64,000 nt of DNA from Filobasidium wieringae. Lineage: Eukaryota; Basidiomycota; Tremellomycetes; Filobasidiales; Filobasidiaceae. The notes under the pieces are model-generated. The model was given only the letters and a program-made list of their open reading frames with translations. It did not search any database and had not been told where the DNA came from. Positions within the stretch are counted from its first letter, which is position 1. Each line of letters starts with the position of its first letter. The position numbers and the translations under genes were made by a program. The stretch covers positions 607,528 through 671,527 of the forward strand of contig BCIV01000014.1 in the NCBI GenBank assembly GCA_001600055.1, read 5' to 3'. This document shows positions 1 to 10,756 of this stretch, piece after piece.

Positions 1-69
1 ATCGTACGTTGCAATAGCATACAACCCCTTATGATTATACTGACGTGTCTGACGGTATGGTCTTGATAG

Positions 70-416
70 AACCGAGATGCCGCAGAAGGTGCTGATATCC
101 TCATGGTCAAACCTGGTCTCCCATACCTCGACATCATCCAGGATTGTGCTACCTTGCAGCCTGATATTCCTACTGCCGTTTACCAAGTCTCAGGAGAATT
201 CGCCATGCTGCACGCTGGTGCGGAGAAGGGTATCTATGACCTCAGGCAGGTCGCCGAGGAGAGCATGGACGGGTTCTTGAGGGCCGGTAAGCGCGATTGA
301 GAGTAAAGATACCGAACGGAAGCTGATTAGTACACGTATCAGGCGCGAGCATCATCTTGACCTATTTCACCCCTGATTTCCTCGACTGGCTCGATCAGGA
401 GCCTTTGCCCAATTGA
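70..416 (+). CDS. HEM2: Delta-aminolevulinic acid dehydratase (porphobilinogen synthase), 3' end
   Basis: This is the C-terminal part of the heme-pathway enzyme that condenses two 5-aminolevulinate molecules to porphobilinogen in the cytosol. Two exons are visible, 70-289 and 343-416, joined across a 53-nt intron; a further intron probably ends at 69 and starts at the gtacgt at 4, so the rest of the gene lies left of the window. The product reads EGADILMVKPG, which contains the Schiff-base lysine of the family, then YLDII, YQVSGEFAMLHAGAEKG and LTYFTPDFLDWL before the stop, all standard ALAD landmarks. The gene is truncated only by the window edge. Identification is very secure. Confidence 0.95.
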
Positions 417-954
417 GTTGTTATTGACCAAATTCTTTCCTGATCGAAGTTCTACGTTATCGATTCAGGGAAACTCAATATAAGGCAGGACATTGTAGCC
501 TTGATCGCGCCACTCATCTGTAATAGTCAATGCGCCATGTACCGCTACCTCCAGTAGAGCTGACACAATGAGTTCTGTCGCCCTTTGGTGACTGCGGGAA
601 ATGAGGACAGATCTTGCTGACCTGACAGCACTTTATGAGCTTGAGATAACGCTTGTCCACCGAAGTCGCGTCACCTTCTTTAACTTCTTTGAAACCGATT
701 CCCGCACAAGTATCCTCTGCTTTCTACAGATATTTCACATATATAACCTCATATCAGTTCCTGGGTTCGAAATATCACTTAGCATCATTCACTTCCCAAC
801 TTTTGCTGCCCACCTCGATTGAGACATTTATGTGAGTTGCAGGAGTGAAAGGCATCTGTGGGAGCGACGAGCTGACTAAGACGGACAACATTAGTGGAGA
901 ACCTTTCGTGGGACACGTCGTTTCAAGCATCCCACATTCTGTCCTTCAATTACT
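417..954. other. Intergenic region, HEM2 3' side to recombinase-like gene
   Basis: No supported gene. Short plus-strand frames around 601-835 have no family features and no convincing splice sites. This stretch probably holds the HEM2 3' UTR and the promoter and leader of the next gene. Confidence 0.5.
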
Positions 955-3286
955 ATGGACGAAAATGAGATGCACGATCTGCTCTGGGGATCTGACGATT
1001 TGCACGACGAAATCTACGCCAGTTTTCACGGTAAACCTAAGGAGGAAAAAAAGAAAGAAAGGAAGGATGATGATTGGCGCTGTGTGATCAAAGAGTCTGA
1101 TCCAGAGGGTTATGAAAAGCACCAAAAACAGTTGGTATGTCCGTTTGTCAAGCATCGCGGTACAGAAACTAAAGGAGGAGGATTGCTTAGCGTGGTTATA
1201 AGTGGTCGGGAGTATGCAATGTGAAGTCCACCCTTTTGAGGATGCACCAGACTCTACTTTCATACAATCGTTGGTGTGAACAAACCGGGAGATCTTCAGA
1301 CATTGAATCGGGAACTATACTCGGTAACCTTGCAGATTTCCTTTTGGCCCAAGTACAGAATTCGGAAACGACCCTCGAAGGAACGACCTGCTACATGTCC
1401 TACAATGACCTGGAGCGAATTCGGAGGGACATGATTAGGGAAGTCGTCGATCGCTTAAATCTCTGGTTCAAAAAGCGAGGGCCTTCTGTTGTCAAAATGA
1501 ACGAGTGGTTGACTGCGTATACAGAGACATTGCAGCAGGAAATGTCGCTGTCAGTCAACCCGCCGACACCTCTCTCTATTGGAATCATGGAAATGAGTAT
1601 GCTCATCGAGGGGTTGCTCAGCCAGGTCGGAACGCGCAGTATGGAGTCGATCGTCCAAGATATCATTCTTCACTTGATGTTCTTATATACTAACCGTCGT
1701 CCTGGAGTCCTTTTGCCCACCGACAAGTACCCCGATCACCTCTCTTGGTCCGCCATAACGATGAATGAGATTTACTTTTACGGCGAAGGACAGAATATTG
1801 AGTCCCGTCATGTTCCCGCCATCATAAAATTGAGAAACCCCAAAGACACGCAAGATTCGACCAAACAAGTTTGCGAATACTTGGCATCGGCCTTTCCGAC
1901 CGATAAATCCATCTTATGCAGTCTGGGTCTTTACCTTCTGGCTTTGGCAATTCATCGAGGGATCCCTCAAAACGGAGATGGTACCCTTGATGGCTACGGC
2001 GATCTTCTTACAACTCGATTCCACAAGAAACCGTCAATGGAGAAGTTACCTGTATTGTTTCAAGCGCTTCCTGATGGAACGGTATCGAGGATCAAGCCTA
2101 TGTCGGCGTCGCAAGGAGTTGAAAGGATGAAAGAGCAATTGGTCCAAGCTGGGCTGGCGGTCTCCGGAGTCCCGTTTCATGGGTGAGCGTCTTGCATGGC
2201 CGACTGCGGTCGATCACTGAACACTCTGTAACAGGTACAAAGGGGATGGACCGAAAGTACTCCCGAAAGCGTATCTGACTTTAGGATCGTTCGATGTGGT
2301 CGATTGGGACACTCGGAAAGATGCGCCTGCGATTCTTGATACTCTCCTCAAACCCTCGGAAGGAACAGTTCAGGTACGGTTTGTCAAGTTTCTGCTCGCT
2401 AAAATGAAGGAGGAGGCGAAGGGGCCCTCGCCATGCCATACTTGTAGAGATGATACTACTTGCAACGCCGAAGAGAAGCAGAAGAGATACGATCTGGAGG
2501 AATTATTGGATCATCACGTCAAAGAGACCTTCCATTCGCCTAGGCAGGTGCGTGTACCCCTTCGTTCGAATTTCCTCTTGACGGTTTAGCTGAATTCGTT
2601 CTACCTTCACCAGGAATTCCGGCGATATATGAGAGAGACGAGCAATGGGATTGGATGGTGTACCACCTTCGATACATTTGGACAGAAGAAAGAAGCGCAA
2701 CCCATTCAATGTCACTGGTGCAAGACAATCAGGCCGATTCGGGATCTAGAGAAGCACATCGCTCAAAACCACCTCATGCAAATCCCTTCTGCTCACATAT
2801 TATATTTGGAGACTAGTTACTTAGACAGTAAGTGAGCTGAAAACGTAGATACTACCAGAACCCGCTGAGAATTGATCTTCCTTAGCCGCCACAACCCCAA
2901 CCCAGCGCGCCGATCAGTCCAGATCATTGATACGTGTTCAGCTTGATGCTCAAGAAGGAGTTCCGCCGATGGAACAGTGGAAGGTTTTGCTCGCAGAGAA
3001 AGGAAACTCGCAGGAAGTTATCGATTATATTGAACACTATGTCAGGAGATTCAAAGAGAAAGCTGCCAAAAGGGACCGGGAGGATCTGAGCGAAACTGAG
3101 ATGATCGGAGACTCAATCTTTCCTCGCGCGCAATCGGACTACACAGTCTACGAGGACTCCAGTTCCGATACGGACTGCGGCTGTAGGTTCTATAGATTTA
3201 TTGCGTTGAACACCTACCTAAGAACCTTTTCGACCTGCGCAGACAACAGAGGAGCGTGGTGGTACAGGGGTACATACCGAACTTGA
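955..3286 (+). CDS. DUF3435-like (tyrosine-recombinase-related) protein with C-terminal zinc finger
   Basis: Five exons phase cleanly: 955-1134, 1227-2182, 2235-2547, 2614-2827 and 2886-3286 (the last may contain a further in-frame intron near 3182-3240). The product is roughly 670-690 residues. The core segment around residues 190-330 carries FLYTNRRPGVLLP, resembling the first catalytic-arginine box (TGARPG type) of DUF3435 proteins, then a hydrophobic SLGLYLLALAIHRG segment and LPVLFQALPDG, in the order expected for that family. Downstream, YLTLGSFDVVDWD resembles the tail segment with the possible tyrosine, and a C2H2-type finger follows (CHWC, then HIAQNH, about 2707-2790), as seen in many DUF3435 proteins. 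The RRG box expected before the tail reads FHGYKG here, so catalytic competence is doubtful. DUF3435 proteins include the captain recombinases of Starship elements in ascomycetes. Family call is from memory of motifs, not a search. Confidence 0.55.
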
Positions 3287-3637
3287 GCGCATGAAGCCGC
3301 TATCCTTGTAAGTTGCATGCAGCGCGAGCTGACCGAAGTCTGGAGACTGAGGAAAGTTTGTCTGCACAGCCAAACCTATCCAACATAACCTGCTGAACTT
3401 TTCCGATGAGATGAGATTCCGCGGTCGGTGGCCCTGTATGAGGCTATGAAAGTTGTTGACTATGCATCCGATATGACGGAAATCTGGTCCTGAGACTTCT
3501 AGCGAGCCTTTTCTGGTTTGACGTCAGGTGGTTGTTTATGTTGTGAAAGAGGAACCTCTCATACAACGAGCAACAAGCTATAAGCTTTCCGTACCTGCGT
3601 CGAAACAGACGCCCGATAATCTTGAATTGAATTCTTC
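3287..3637. other. Intergenic region upstream of OMA1
   Basis: Nothing recognisable; contains no frame with family features. Likely 3' UTR of the recombinase-like gene and promoter of OMA1. Confidence 0.5.
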
Positions 3638-5693
3638 ATGAGCAATCCCAGAGCCGTACGGGAGCTCTTCCGGCGTGCACGCCCAATATCGGGGCTCATC
3701 CGGTCAACTCCAGAGTGGTCACCGCGAATCTCGCTACAACATTTATGCCCTTGTGCATCAAGGACGGCTCCCAGGATACGACCGACGGTCAGCACCCAGA
3801 CCTACCGCCAATTTCATACCTCAAACAAGCGTCAAGATGTCTTTTTCTTCGCTTTGCCTGCTCTAAAGGGGGCTTTACTGAATATAACAAGAGTTTCGCT
3901 GGTAACCTTACCGTTCATCTGGAGGTGGAAGTGAGTTCGTCTTAAGTCCACCTTGGCAGAGAGATTCTGAGCCTCGGAAACTTTTAGACTGTGGCAGAAG
4001 TATCGAAGGACTTCGATGATCCTCATCAATGTACCAGTAAGCACACATTAATCACGAACGAAGCTTGGAAACTTGGACTGAAGTCATAAATTACGTAGAT
4101 CATAGCGTTCTGCTTGGTTCTAGCATTAGGACTGGATCAATCGCCAAGAACAGCAAGATGGAGGTTACTGTTGATGAGCGAAAACGAAGAGATGGCTTGG
4201 TCCATGCGAAAGTCAGTATGAGCTTGTCTCTACATGACGAATGAGATACTGAGTCTATTCCCCTGGCTAGGTACGAAGAGGTCCTTTCTCAAGACGGACC
4301 ATCCCTCCTCAGTGCTGATGACCCAAGAACACAAAGAGTCTCTCGGGTCTCATCCCGATTAGTTCAAGCGCTAGAAGAGGAAGATCAAACCGTTGTGCAC
4401 GGAGCCTCCTGGCCTCCACGGGACAGAGCCTTCGAGCTCAGTAAAGTCATTGCCGAACGGGAGAGAGGAGGAAGAGGAGTGACACGGTATGAGCCCAGTG
4501 CGATGGCTAGCAGTGCTGTCATTCCCTTTCGACCGGAGACGACAAATCCACTGAAAGTCTTAGCGGGAGGAGATTGGTCGCTATACGTTATTGACTTGGT
4601 AAGTTCGTCAAGCTCTTACTACTTCTCCGAAGAGACACTCATTCCAGCTAGTCAGCCTAGAATCAATGCGTTCGCTCTGCCTTCGAAAGACATCTTTGTT
4701 TATGCTGGGCTCGTCGATCTAGTAGATGATGATACTTTGCTTGCGGCGGTCTTGGCACATGAAATTGCTCATGTGACTCAAAGGCATGCTGTGGAAAATG
4801 TAAGTGGGGACAACCTTTCAGGAAACAAAAAACGAAACTGATCTTGGCGTTCTGATAGTTGGGTGTAAGCTAACTCCCCGAAGGATATCCTTACACACAG
4901 CGTCTTACCCAATACACTGCAAACAGTTCCTCAATGTAGCGGCAGTAGCTTTCGACGTGCTTCGCGGGATATCGTTCGCGTTGACCATCTCTTTCCCCTT
5001 GTGAGTTGGTCACGAGACTTCTAGTTTCGGTCGCGAATTAACGCAAACACGATGCAGTATAACGGATTCTGCCGGATTGTTCATCAACTGGTTGAATAAC
5101 GTTGTAGCGGAAAGAGCATATTCTAGGAAGTTGGAAATGGAGGCGGATAGTGTTGGGCTGAATGTGAGCATACTGTACTGTGCACCGAATAGCCCTGTTC
5201 TCATGAATATGATACACAGTTCATGGCAGAGGCGGGGTACGATCCTCGTGCAGCTCTGGATTTGTGGGATTTAATGGCAGCGGTCGAAGCTGATGCCGCT
5301 GCTAGAGGACAGTCGTTGAGCCTGACCGATAGGTTGACCCTGCTACAGACGCACCCTACCAGTAACACGAGACAGGAGGTAAGGTTTCATGAACATATGG
5401 CCGAGATTCTGTTTGCTCATCTCGATCTCTACTTTGTGCAATAGGCTTTGGCCAATCTTATGCCTACGGCTCTCGAGCTGTATCGAAAAAGCGATGTTTA
5501 CAAACAACAGGTCGCCAAACGAATACAAGGGAAACAGAAGGCGGATGAGGCCCGGACAACAGGATCTACGGAGAAGCAACGGAAAGTCGGGGCTGAGATC
5601 TTACAGGAAGATGTTCAGCATGGAGAGAAAGAGGGCAAACCTCAAGCAGGGTTGATGGAGACCGTTCCAGATGAGGCCGTTCGACTTGTATGA
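3638..5693 (+). CDS. OMA1: Mitochondrial inner-membrane metalloprotease, OMA1 type (M48)
   Basis: Ten exons join in phase to 506 residues: 3638-3930, 3988-4036, 4099-4211, 4271-4598, 4656-4799, 4859-4864, 4927-5000, 5058-5163, 5220-5378, 5445-5693. OMA1 is a stress-activated zinc protease of the inner membrane that turns over misfolded proteins and processes dynamin-like GTPases. The N-terminus is arginine-rich and acid-free, as expected of a mitochondrial presequence, and a hydrophobic stretch (IIAFCLVLALGL) can serve as membrane anchor. INAFALP and the zinc motif HEIAH are at 4656-4799; the third ligand lies in EMEAD in the exon 5058-5163. The C-terminal tail is charged (KQKADEARTTGS region), possibly coiled. 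The 6-nt exon 4859-4864 (Leu-Gly) is needed only if ENLGFLN is the true reading; skipping it keeps the frame. Start chosen as the first ATG giving the presequence. Confidence 0.9.
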
Positions 5694-5856
5694 AACTCGT
5701 TACACACGGCATAACCGGCAGGTCACGTGCCTTGAGATGAGTACCCGGATGCTTTTCCGGTAGTAACCGAACGCCGAGCTACTTCGTATATCCATCTATC
5801 AGCATTGTTGTAATTCACGTTGGGGTCTTTCTGGTTCAAGAAGCGGCAGATAAACC

Positions 5857-7330
5857 ATGTCAGACTATTCAGCCTATGCTCTGCCGAATCAGAAGCATGT
5901 CCAAGCTTTCCAGCCATCGAAAGGGGTTATCCTTGTACAGTTGAGCCGGTAGGTGTGGGCGATTTGTCTGCGCTACATGTACTGAAAAGAGGATTGCTGT
6001 TCAGAGGTCCCGTCAACGCTTTCAACGAGCCGTATGTTTTTACCTCTTTTCGAAAATCGATGTCACTATACCAACGTGTGCTCTTCCGTTACTCAGGTTC
6101 TGGAGAGAATTACATCGAACGTTCCATTTCCTTGCCACGCGTCCGGAAGTGAGATGTGTGGTCTTGTCGAGTAGCTTGGAGAAGGTCTTTACGGCGGGAC
6201 TCGATCGTGAGTGATCATTTGCCATTACCAGCTCAGAAAATCGTGTCGCTGATATCGCAACGTAGTCTCCGACACCAGCTCGCTCAACGGAGATGGTGCG
6301 GATGTAGCGAGGAAAGCTTACACCTTGCATGATCATATCAAGGTAAGCTTGTTGTCTCTGAAAGACATGGACGATCTTGAACGTCTCGCTTGATTGTAGG
6401 ACTTTCAAGATGCTATTACTTCCATTGAGAAGTGTCATAAACCAGTTATCGCTGCCATACATGGATTATGCTTGGGTTTGGGTGAGTAACGGGGCCGGTA
6501 GTCGCAGAAGTGCATGTGAGCTCATTCTCGATCTTCAATAGGAGTCGATATTACCAGCGCATGTGATATAAGACTAGCCTCAGAATCAGCCTCGTTCGGG
6601 ATCCTCGTGAGTCCATCCAAACCGTGACTGCATTCCATTCTGATCACGCACGAAACGGGGTCTTAGGAGGTAGACGTGGGATTGGCAGCGGATATCGGAA
6701 CGCTTCAAAGGTTCCCCAAGATCATCGGTTCTGATTCCCTTGCGAGGGAATTGGCACTGACCGGTCGTCGGTTCTCTGCCCAGGAGGGAAAAGAGATCGG
6801 GTTCCTTAGCAGGGTCGTGAAAGGGGGGAGGAGGGAGGTGGAACTTGCGGCGCTGGAGATGGGTAGAGTTATCGCTAGTAAAAGCCCCGTGGCGGTTTTA
6901 GGGACGAAGAATATCATGAACTGTGAGTCGAGATGTTATTGGTACGGTTTAGTCGCTGGGTCTCAGACAACGTGTATTGCGTTTAGATTCGAGAGATCAT
7001 ACGTATGTCGAAAGATATGGTTCGTAGCCGGTATGGTTTGACTGACCGATCACGTATCACAGGATCCAAGAAGGTCTAGATTACACTGCCGTATGGAACA
7101 TGTAAGCCCCCATACATTGTTCAACATTCCGTAGATCACTCGACTGAACGACTTCTGTTCCTCAGGAGCATGCTTCAAACTGAAGTAAGTCCCGTCCATG
7201 TGCTCGAGGATTTCTTTGATTGACCTGGGGGATGTTTTTGTAGGATATGACCCGGGCGTTACAGAATTTCAAGAATAAAGGTAAAGGTGCTGTTTATCGT
7301 GACCTGGCTGCGATCCCTTCGAAACTCTAG
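5857..7330 (+). CDS. ECH1: Peroxisomal delta(3,5)-delta(2,4)-dienoyl-CoA isomerase (enoyl-CoA hydratase/isomerase family)
   Basis: Eleven exons phase cleanly: 5857-5948, 6005-6031, 6097-6206, 6266-6342, 6400-6481, 6542-6606, 6667-6922, 6987-7002, 7063-7101, 7166-7184, 7244-7330. The enzyme rearranges dienoyl-CoA intermediates during beta-oxidation of unsaturated fatty acids. The product shows RGPVNAFNEPFWREL, FTAGLDLSD, IAAIHGLCLGLGVDITSACD and EVDVGLAADIGTLQR; the three acidic residues used by ECH1 (in GVD, EVD and AAD) are all present. It ends in Ser-Lys-Leu, a canonical PTS1 peroxisomal import signal. The start at 5857 gives a short N-terminus without a mitochondrial presequence, consistent with peroxisomal location. 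Several exons are very short (16, 19 and 27 nt). Family assignment is secure; dienoyl isomerase over plain hydratase rests on the EVDVGLAAD motif. Confidence 0.92.
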
Positions 7331-7377
7331 ACCCCGTGTGATCGTTGTACACAAAGATACATATGAAATAAACTTGT

Positions 7378-7980
7378 CTAGACCGACTGCCCATTCAAGG
7401 TCCATCTCCTGATAACGCTCCATTCGTTTACTTCACCTTGACATTTAACCAAGACCACTTCCCTCACCTCCACTCGATCTAATAACTTTTCCTCCTTTAT
7501 GAACGTAGCACGTCTTTCTTCCAATTCCGATCGAGGTTCGGAGGAGTACAGAAGGGAAAGATGAGGGAAGTATCCCTCCCCCATTGGAGAGGGTTTAAGA
7601 TCCTTTAGGGTATCGGAGAGGAGGTTTCGACCTTGGATCAGATCGGTGTAGGTCGAGCCGGACTGGGCGAGAGGGTAGATAAGGGCCGTATAGTGTTTTT
7701 CCCCTACTATTGGTTCTTCTAGCCGGAATTCTAGTTCCAGTTTCGACCCCGACTGGAACTCGGACTGCGCCGACCCTGATCCTGAACGCCATGCCCTCAG
7801 ACCCCTCTCGATCTTCAGCTCCAAATCCTCCTGCGAAACAGTCAATGGGTACCCGGAGACGAAAGTGACATGAGGCTCGAAAGCTCTATCCGGTCTTTCA
7901 GCGAGGGAGTTGATTTGATTCGCGAACGGGAGGGAGTTGGGGGTTGTGGGGGTTAGCCAGATTGAGTATGCTAGAGTAGA
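7378..7980 (-). CDS. 2H-family cyclic phosphodiesterase (CPDase-like)
   Basis: A minus-strand frame of about 200 residues ends at 7378. It contains EPHVTFVSGYP near 7850-7878 and YFPHLSLLYSS near 7550-7585, the paired H-x-T/S motifs of 2H phosphoesterases. Fungal CPDases open ADP-ribose 1'',2''-cyclic phosphate made during tRNA splicing. The upstream segment reads YSIWLTP, matching the opening strand of the family. The frame stays open above 7980 without an ATG, so the true start probably lies on an upstream exon or behind an unresolved splice in the pyrimidine-rich stretch at 7990-8160; the given 5' limit is approximate. Convergent with ECH1 with about 50 bp between stops. Confidence 0.75.
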   Translation of the reverse strand, partial: STLAYSIWLTPTTPNSLPFANQINSLAERPDRAFEPHVTFVSGYPLTVSQEDLELKIERGLRAWRSGSGSAQSEFQSGSKLELEFRLEEPIVGEKHYTALIYPLAQSGSTYTDLIQGRNLLSDTLKDLKPSPMGEGYFPHLSLLYSSEPRSELEERRATFIKEEKLLDRVEVREVVLVKCQGEVNEWSVIRRWTLNGQSV

Positions 7981-8349
7981 GATGAAGAGGGAGGGTGGGG
8001 TTAGTTGCGTTGTGCATGAGATGGATGGGGGACTTGCTGGAGAGGGGTGGCATTGTGGTGATAGTGATTTGAGGTTGGGAATGAGAGAAGAGGTGGACGT
8101 GGGATTGTGGGTGTGAGGGTTGTTTTAGAGATAGGCGAGATGAAAGTTGAGGTTCGATAGGCAGCTAGCAGCTAGGTAGATTCGGTAGATTCGTCATCTC
8201 ATGAATATCGTCAACGATCTCGCAAGTCTAAGCTCCCCGCATCACTAATCCTCCATCCTACAATCCGAACCAAACACACAACACAAATACAGTAACAAAT
8301 CACACTATAAGCTATACAGTAGTAGTAACACCGTCCACCCCACGCCCAC

Positions 8350-8820
8350 TCAGATCAACCGAAACATCTCCCTCTTCACGGCCCTTCTCTGTCCCCCCTC
8401 TGGCTTCCCATCCTCGAACTCGAACCCCGCTGAACCGCCGTCCCGATCCAAGAGCGCTCGGATGGCTGCTTCTTCTTTTTCTATCATGGAGGGTTTTGGG
8501 GCGGGGGCGGGGGTTGAGGTGGGTGGGGTTGTGGATGTGGTCGGGGTGGACGTAGTGGATTTTGATGAAAACGAGGCGGCTTCAGAGGAAGAGGATAGGG
8601 TCTTTGAGCTCGTTAAAGGTTGATCAGTTATCTACTTACGCATAGAGACAATCATTAGCTCGCACTTATCAAAATTTCATTGACGACTGACCTTTGAAGC
8701 CACCACGGCCGACTCGGGTTGTTTCCCCTTGGACCCGCTCAACCAGCTCAGACCGAATAACGTCCGTCTGGCTGGTGATGTTGCTGGCAAAACCGATCGA
8801 GTTGAGATCGTTCTGAGCAT
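8350..8820 (-). CDS. Small predicted mitochondrial protein, function unknown
   Basis: Two exons, 8692-8820 and 8350-8631, join in phase (donor GTCAGT, acceptor GTAAGTAG with 60-nt intron) to 136 residues. The N-terminus MLRTISTRSVLPATS is arginine- and serine-rich with no acidic residue, a typical mitochondrial presequence, followed by ARRTLFGLSWLSG. A Ser/Thr/Pro-rich linker of about 35 residues leads to a charged, probably helical C-terminus containing EKEEAAIRALLDRDGG and ending EMFRLI. I do not recognise the family. The conserved-looking ends and clean splicing make it a likely real gene. Confidence 0.65.
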
Positions 8821-9139
8821 TTTCTTATGTTTCGTTTCGATGATTCGTAAAGAAACAGGAAAACAGAGTGACTGGACTATGGATGTCGATATTTAGGTCA
8901 GAGAGTACGATACGTCAGCATTGATAAGAAATACACGTCATATATTGATACCAAGCTGTATGACTAATCACCGGTGCCGCATGGCCGTGCCGGTTGTATA
9001 TTCCTTCCGGTGAATAGGTTCCGATGATTATCAACCGCGTGCTCAAATACCTCGACATCAAATACATCAAATCATTTCAACCTCGACCTCGTTCATCCTC
9101 ACAAGCACTGCCACCACCAGCACCACCAGGACCACCACG
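8821..9139. promoter_or_regulatory. Divergent intergenic region between mitochondrial protein gene and glutathione peroxidase
   Basis: 319 bp between two divergently oriented starts, so it presumably carries both promoters. The right half is rich in CACCA/ACCTCGACC repeats just before the peroxidase ATG, typical of fungal 5' leaders. No specific binding site can be assigned. Confidence 0.5.
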
Positions 9140-10544
9140 ATGTCATCCACCACACCCAACACAACAGACCAAGACACCCAGCAGAAAGTAGGCTGGGTAT
9201 GGAACAAGCTTGGGTACGAGAACCTCCCAGCGCCCGGAGAGGAAGGATCTTTTTATAACCTCAAGGTCGATTTGCCAGGAAACAAGACTCTCGATTTGGT
9301 CAGTACATCCTCGCGTGTGTGGTGTGATGTGGGTCGCTGGATGGTGAGATGGGGACTGACACGGAGCAATGTGGTCTCGCTGATTAGGCAGAGACAAAGG
9401 GAAAGGTCGTGTTGATCGTTAATACCGCTTCCGCATGGTGAGCCTCGCCATCCTTCTCCTTTACATCAAATCATCCAACTAACCACGTCCATCTCCCACT
9501 CAGCGGTTTCACTCCCCAAGTAAGCCCATTGCTCTCCTCTGTAACCTGCACCGAAAATGTAAATAACGCCGGAAACGTTTCAGTACACCGCCCTTCAAGC
9601 GCTACATGACAAGTACAAGAACCAGGGTCTGGTCGTACTCGGATTCCCATGCGATCAATTCGGCGGTCAAGTGAGTCGTCCTTTTCTTGAACCCCGAAAG
9701 AGATCGTTGCGGTTCAGGGAGCTAATTCTGATTTCGATGGGGGGATAGGAACCGGGTACTGATGATGAGATCGCTAGTGTGAGTCTCAATTCCGATCCTA
9801 TCCCCACTCCCATTCTCGTCGCCATCTTGGTCTTGGTGGTCTCTTCACTCCCAGCAAACCATATAAGAGAAACTGACGCGGCCCTCTTTTTGCGCAATCG
9901 ATCAGTTCTGTACTTTGAACCACGGTGTGGATTTCAAATTGGCCAAGAAGGTACGTCCGCCTTCTGTTCTTGTGAGATCGAGATCAGATCGGGTGGGGTG
10001 TTGATTTTATGGAATGTTTTTTTGTCTTTTTTTTTGTTTTTCGTTCTTTTTGATGACACCCCCTTCTTCCCACCTGTCACCCGTCATTGCCGATCTATCG
10101 ACCACTACAGTCGGAAGTGAACGGTCGAACCCAGAACCCCGTGTATACCTGGTTGAAAGCTCAGGAGAATGGGAAGGGTTTGTTAGGTACTACCGTCATC
10201 AAATGTACGCTCCCCCGTTCCTCTCTCCCCTCGGAAACTTGGGTTCCGAGTTTCGTCGATGGGAGGAACTGATCCGATGTTTTCTTTTTCACTCTTTGTT
10301 TGACGGGCTGGTTCAATGGTACGCAGGGAACTTTGAAAAGTTCTTGATCGGAAAGGATGGGAAGGTGATCAGTCGATGGAGCAGTATGACTAAACCCGTA
10401 CGTATCCGAATCGAGCTGGGTGGTAACCGGATCGGCGGTACTGAATCCGTTTTCTCTTTCTTTCCTTCGATGTCGCTTGCGCACGGGGTTGTGGTGGAGT
10501 AGGAAAAGCTGAGCGAGGAGGTGGAGAAAGCTTTGAACGCTTGA
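9140..10544 (+). CDS. Glutathione peroxidase family thiol peroxidase
   Basis: Nine exons phase cleanly: 9140-9298, 9388-9437, 9504-9519, 9584-9670, 9749-9778, 9906-9950, 10111-10204, 10327-10397, 10503-10544, giving about 197 residues. The enzyme reduces hydroperoxides; fungal non-selenium members usually use thioredoxin. Landmarks are [17 protein letters not shown] with the peroxidatic Cys, [14 protein letters not shown] with the resolving Cys and catalytic Gln, and TTVIKWNFEKFLI with the Trp-Asn pair, so the full tetrad is present. The usual FPCNQF reads FPCDQF. The N-terminal 30 residues before the fold ([11 protein letters not shown]) form an extension that is not obviously a targeting signal. 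The 16-nt exon at 9504-9519 encodes the active-site loop. Confidence 0.93.
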
Positions 10545-10756
10545 GAAGCGGGTTCAGGAACAGGTCGTTTTTCTGCTAGGTTATTATCGGTTCTGAAATC
10601 GGATGACGGACGAATGTCTTGTGCATGGACGATGATAGAAGTTTATACAACAATTCGGAATTCATATTACAAGGTTGAACGCCTCTCCGTCTTCCCTCTC
10701 TTTTCCTTTATTCCTTTACCTGCCTTGATCGGTACCGTGACCGTGACCGTGAACGA

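Noticed and set aside
767..781. GGGTTCGAAAT, resembling a tRNA B box
   Set aside because: No A box at proper distance and no acceptor-stem pairing; no tRNA gene was found in the window by eye.
10014..10502. 162-codon plus-strand frame
   Set aside because: Shadow frame running through introns and exons of the glutathione peroxidase gene.
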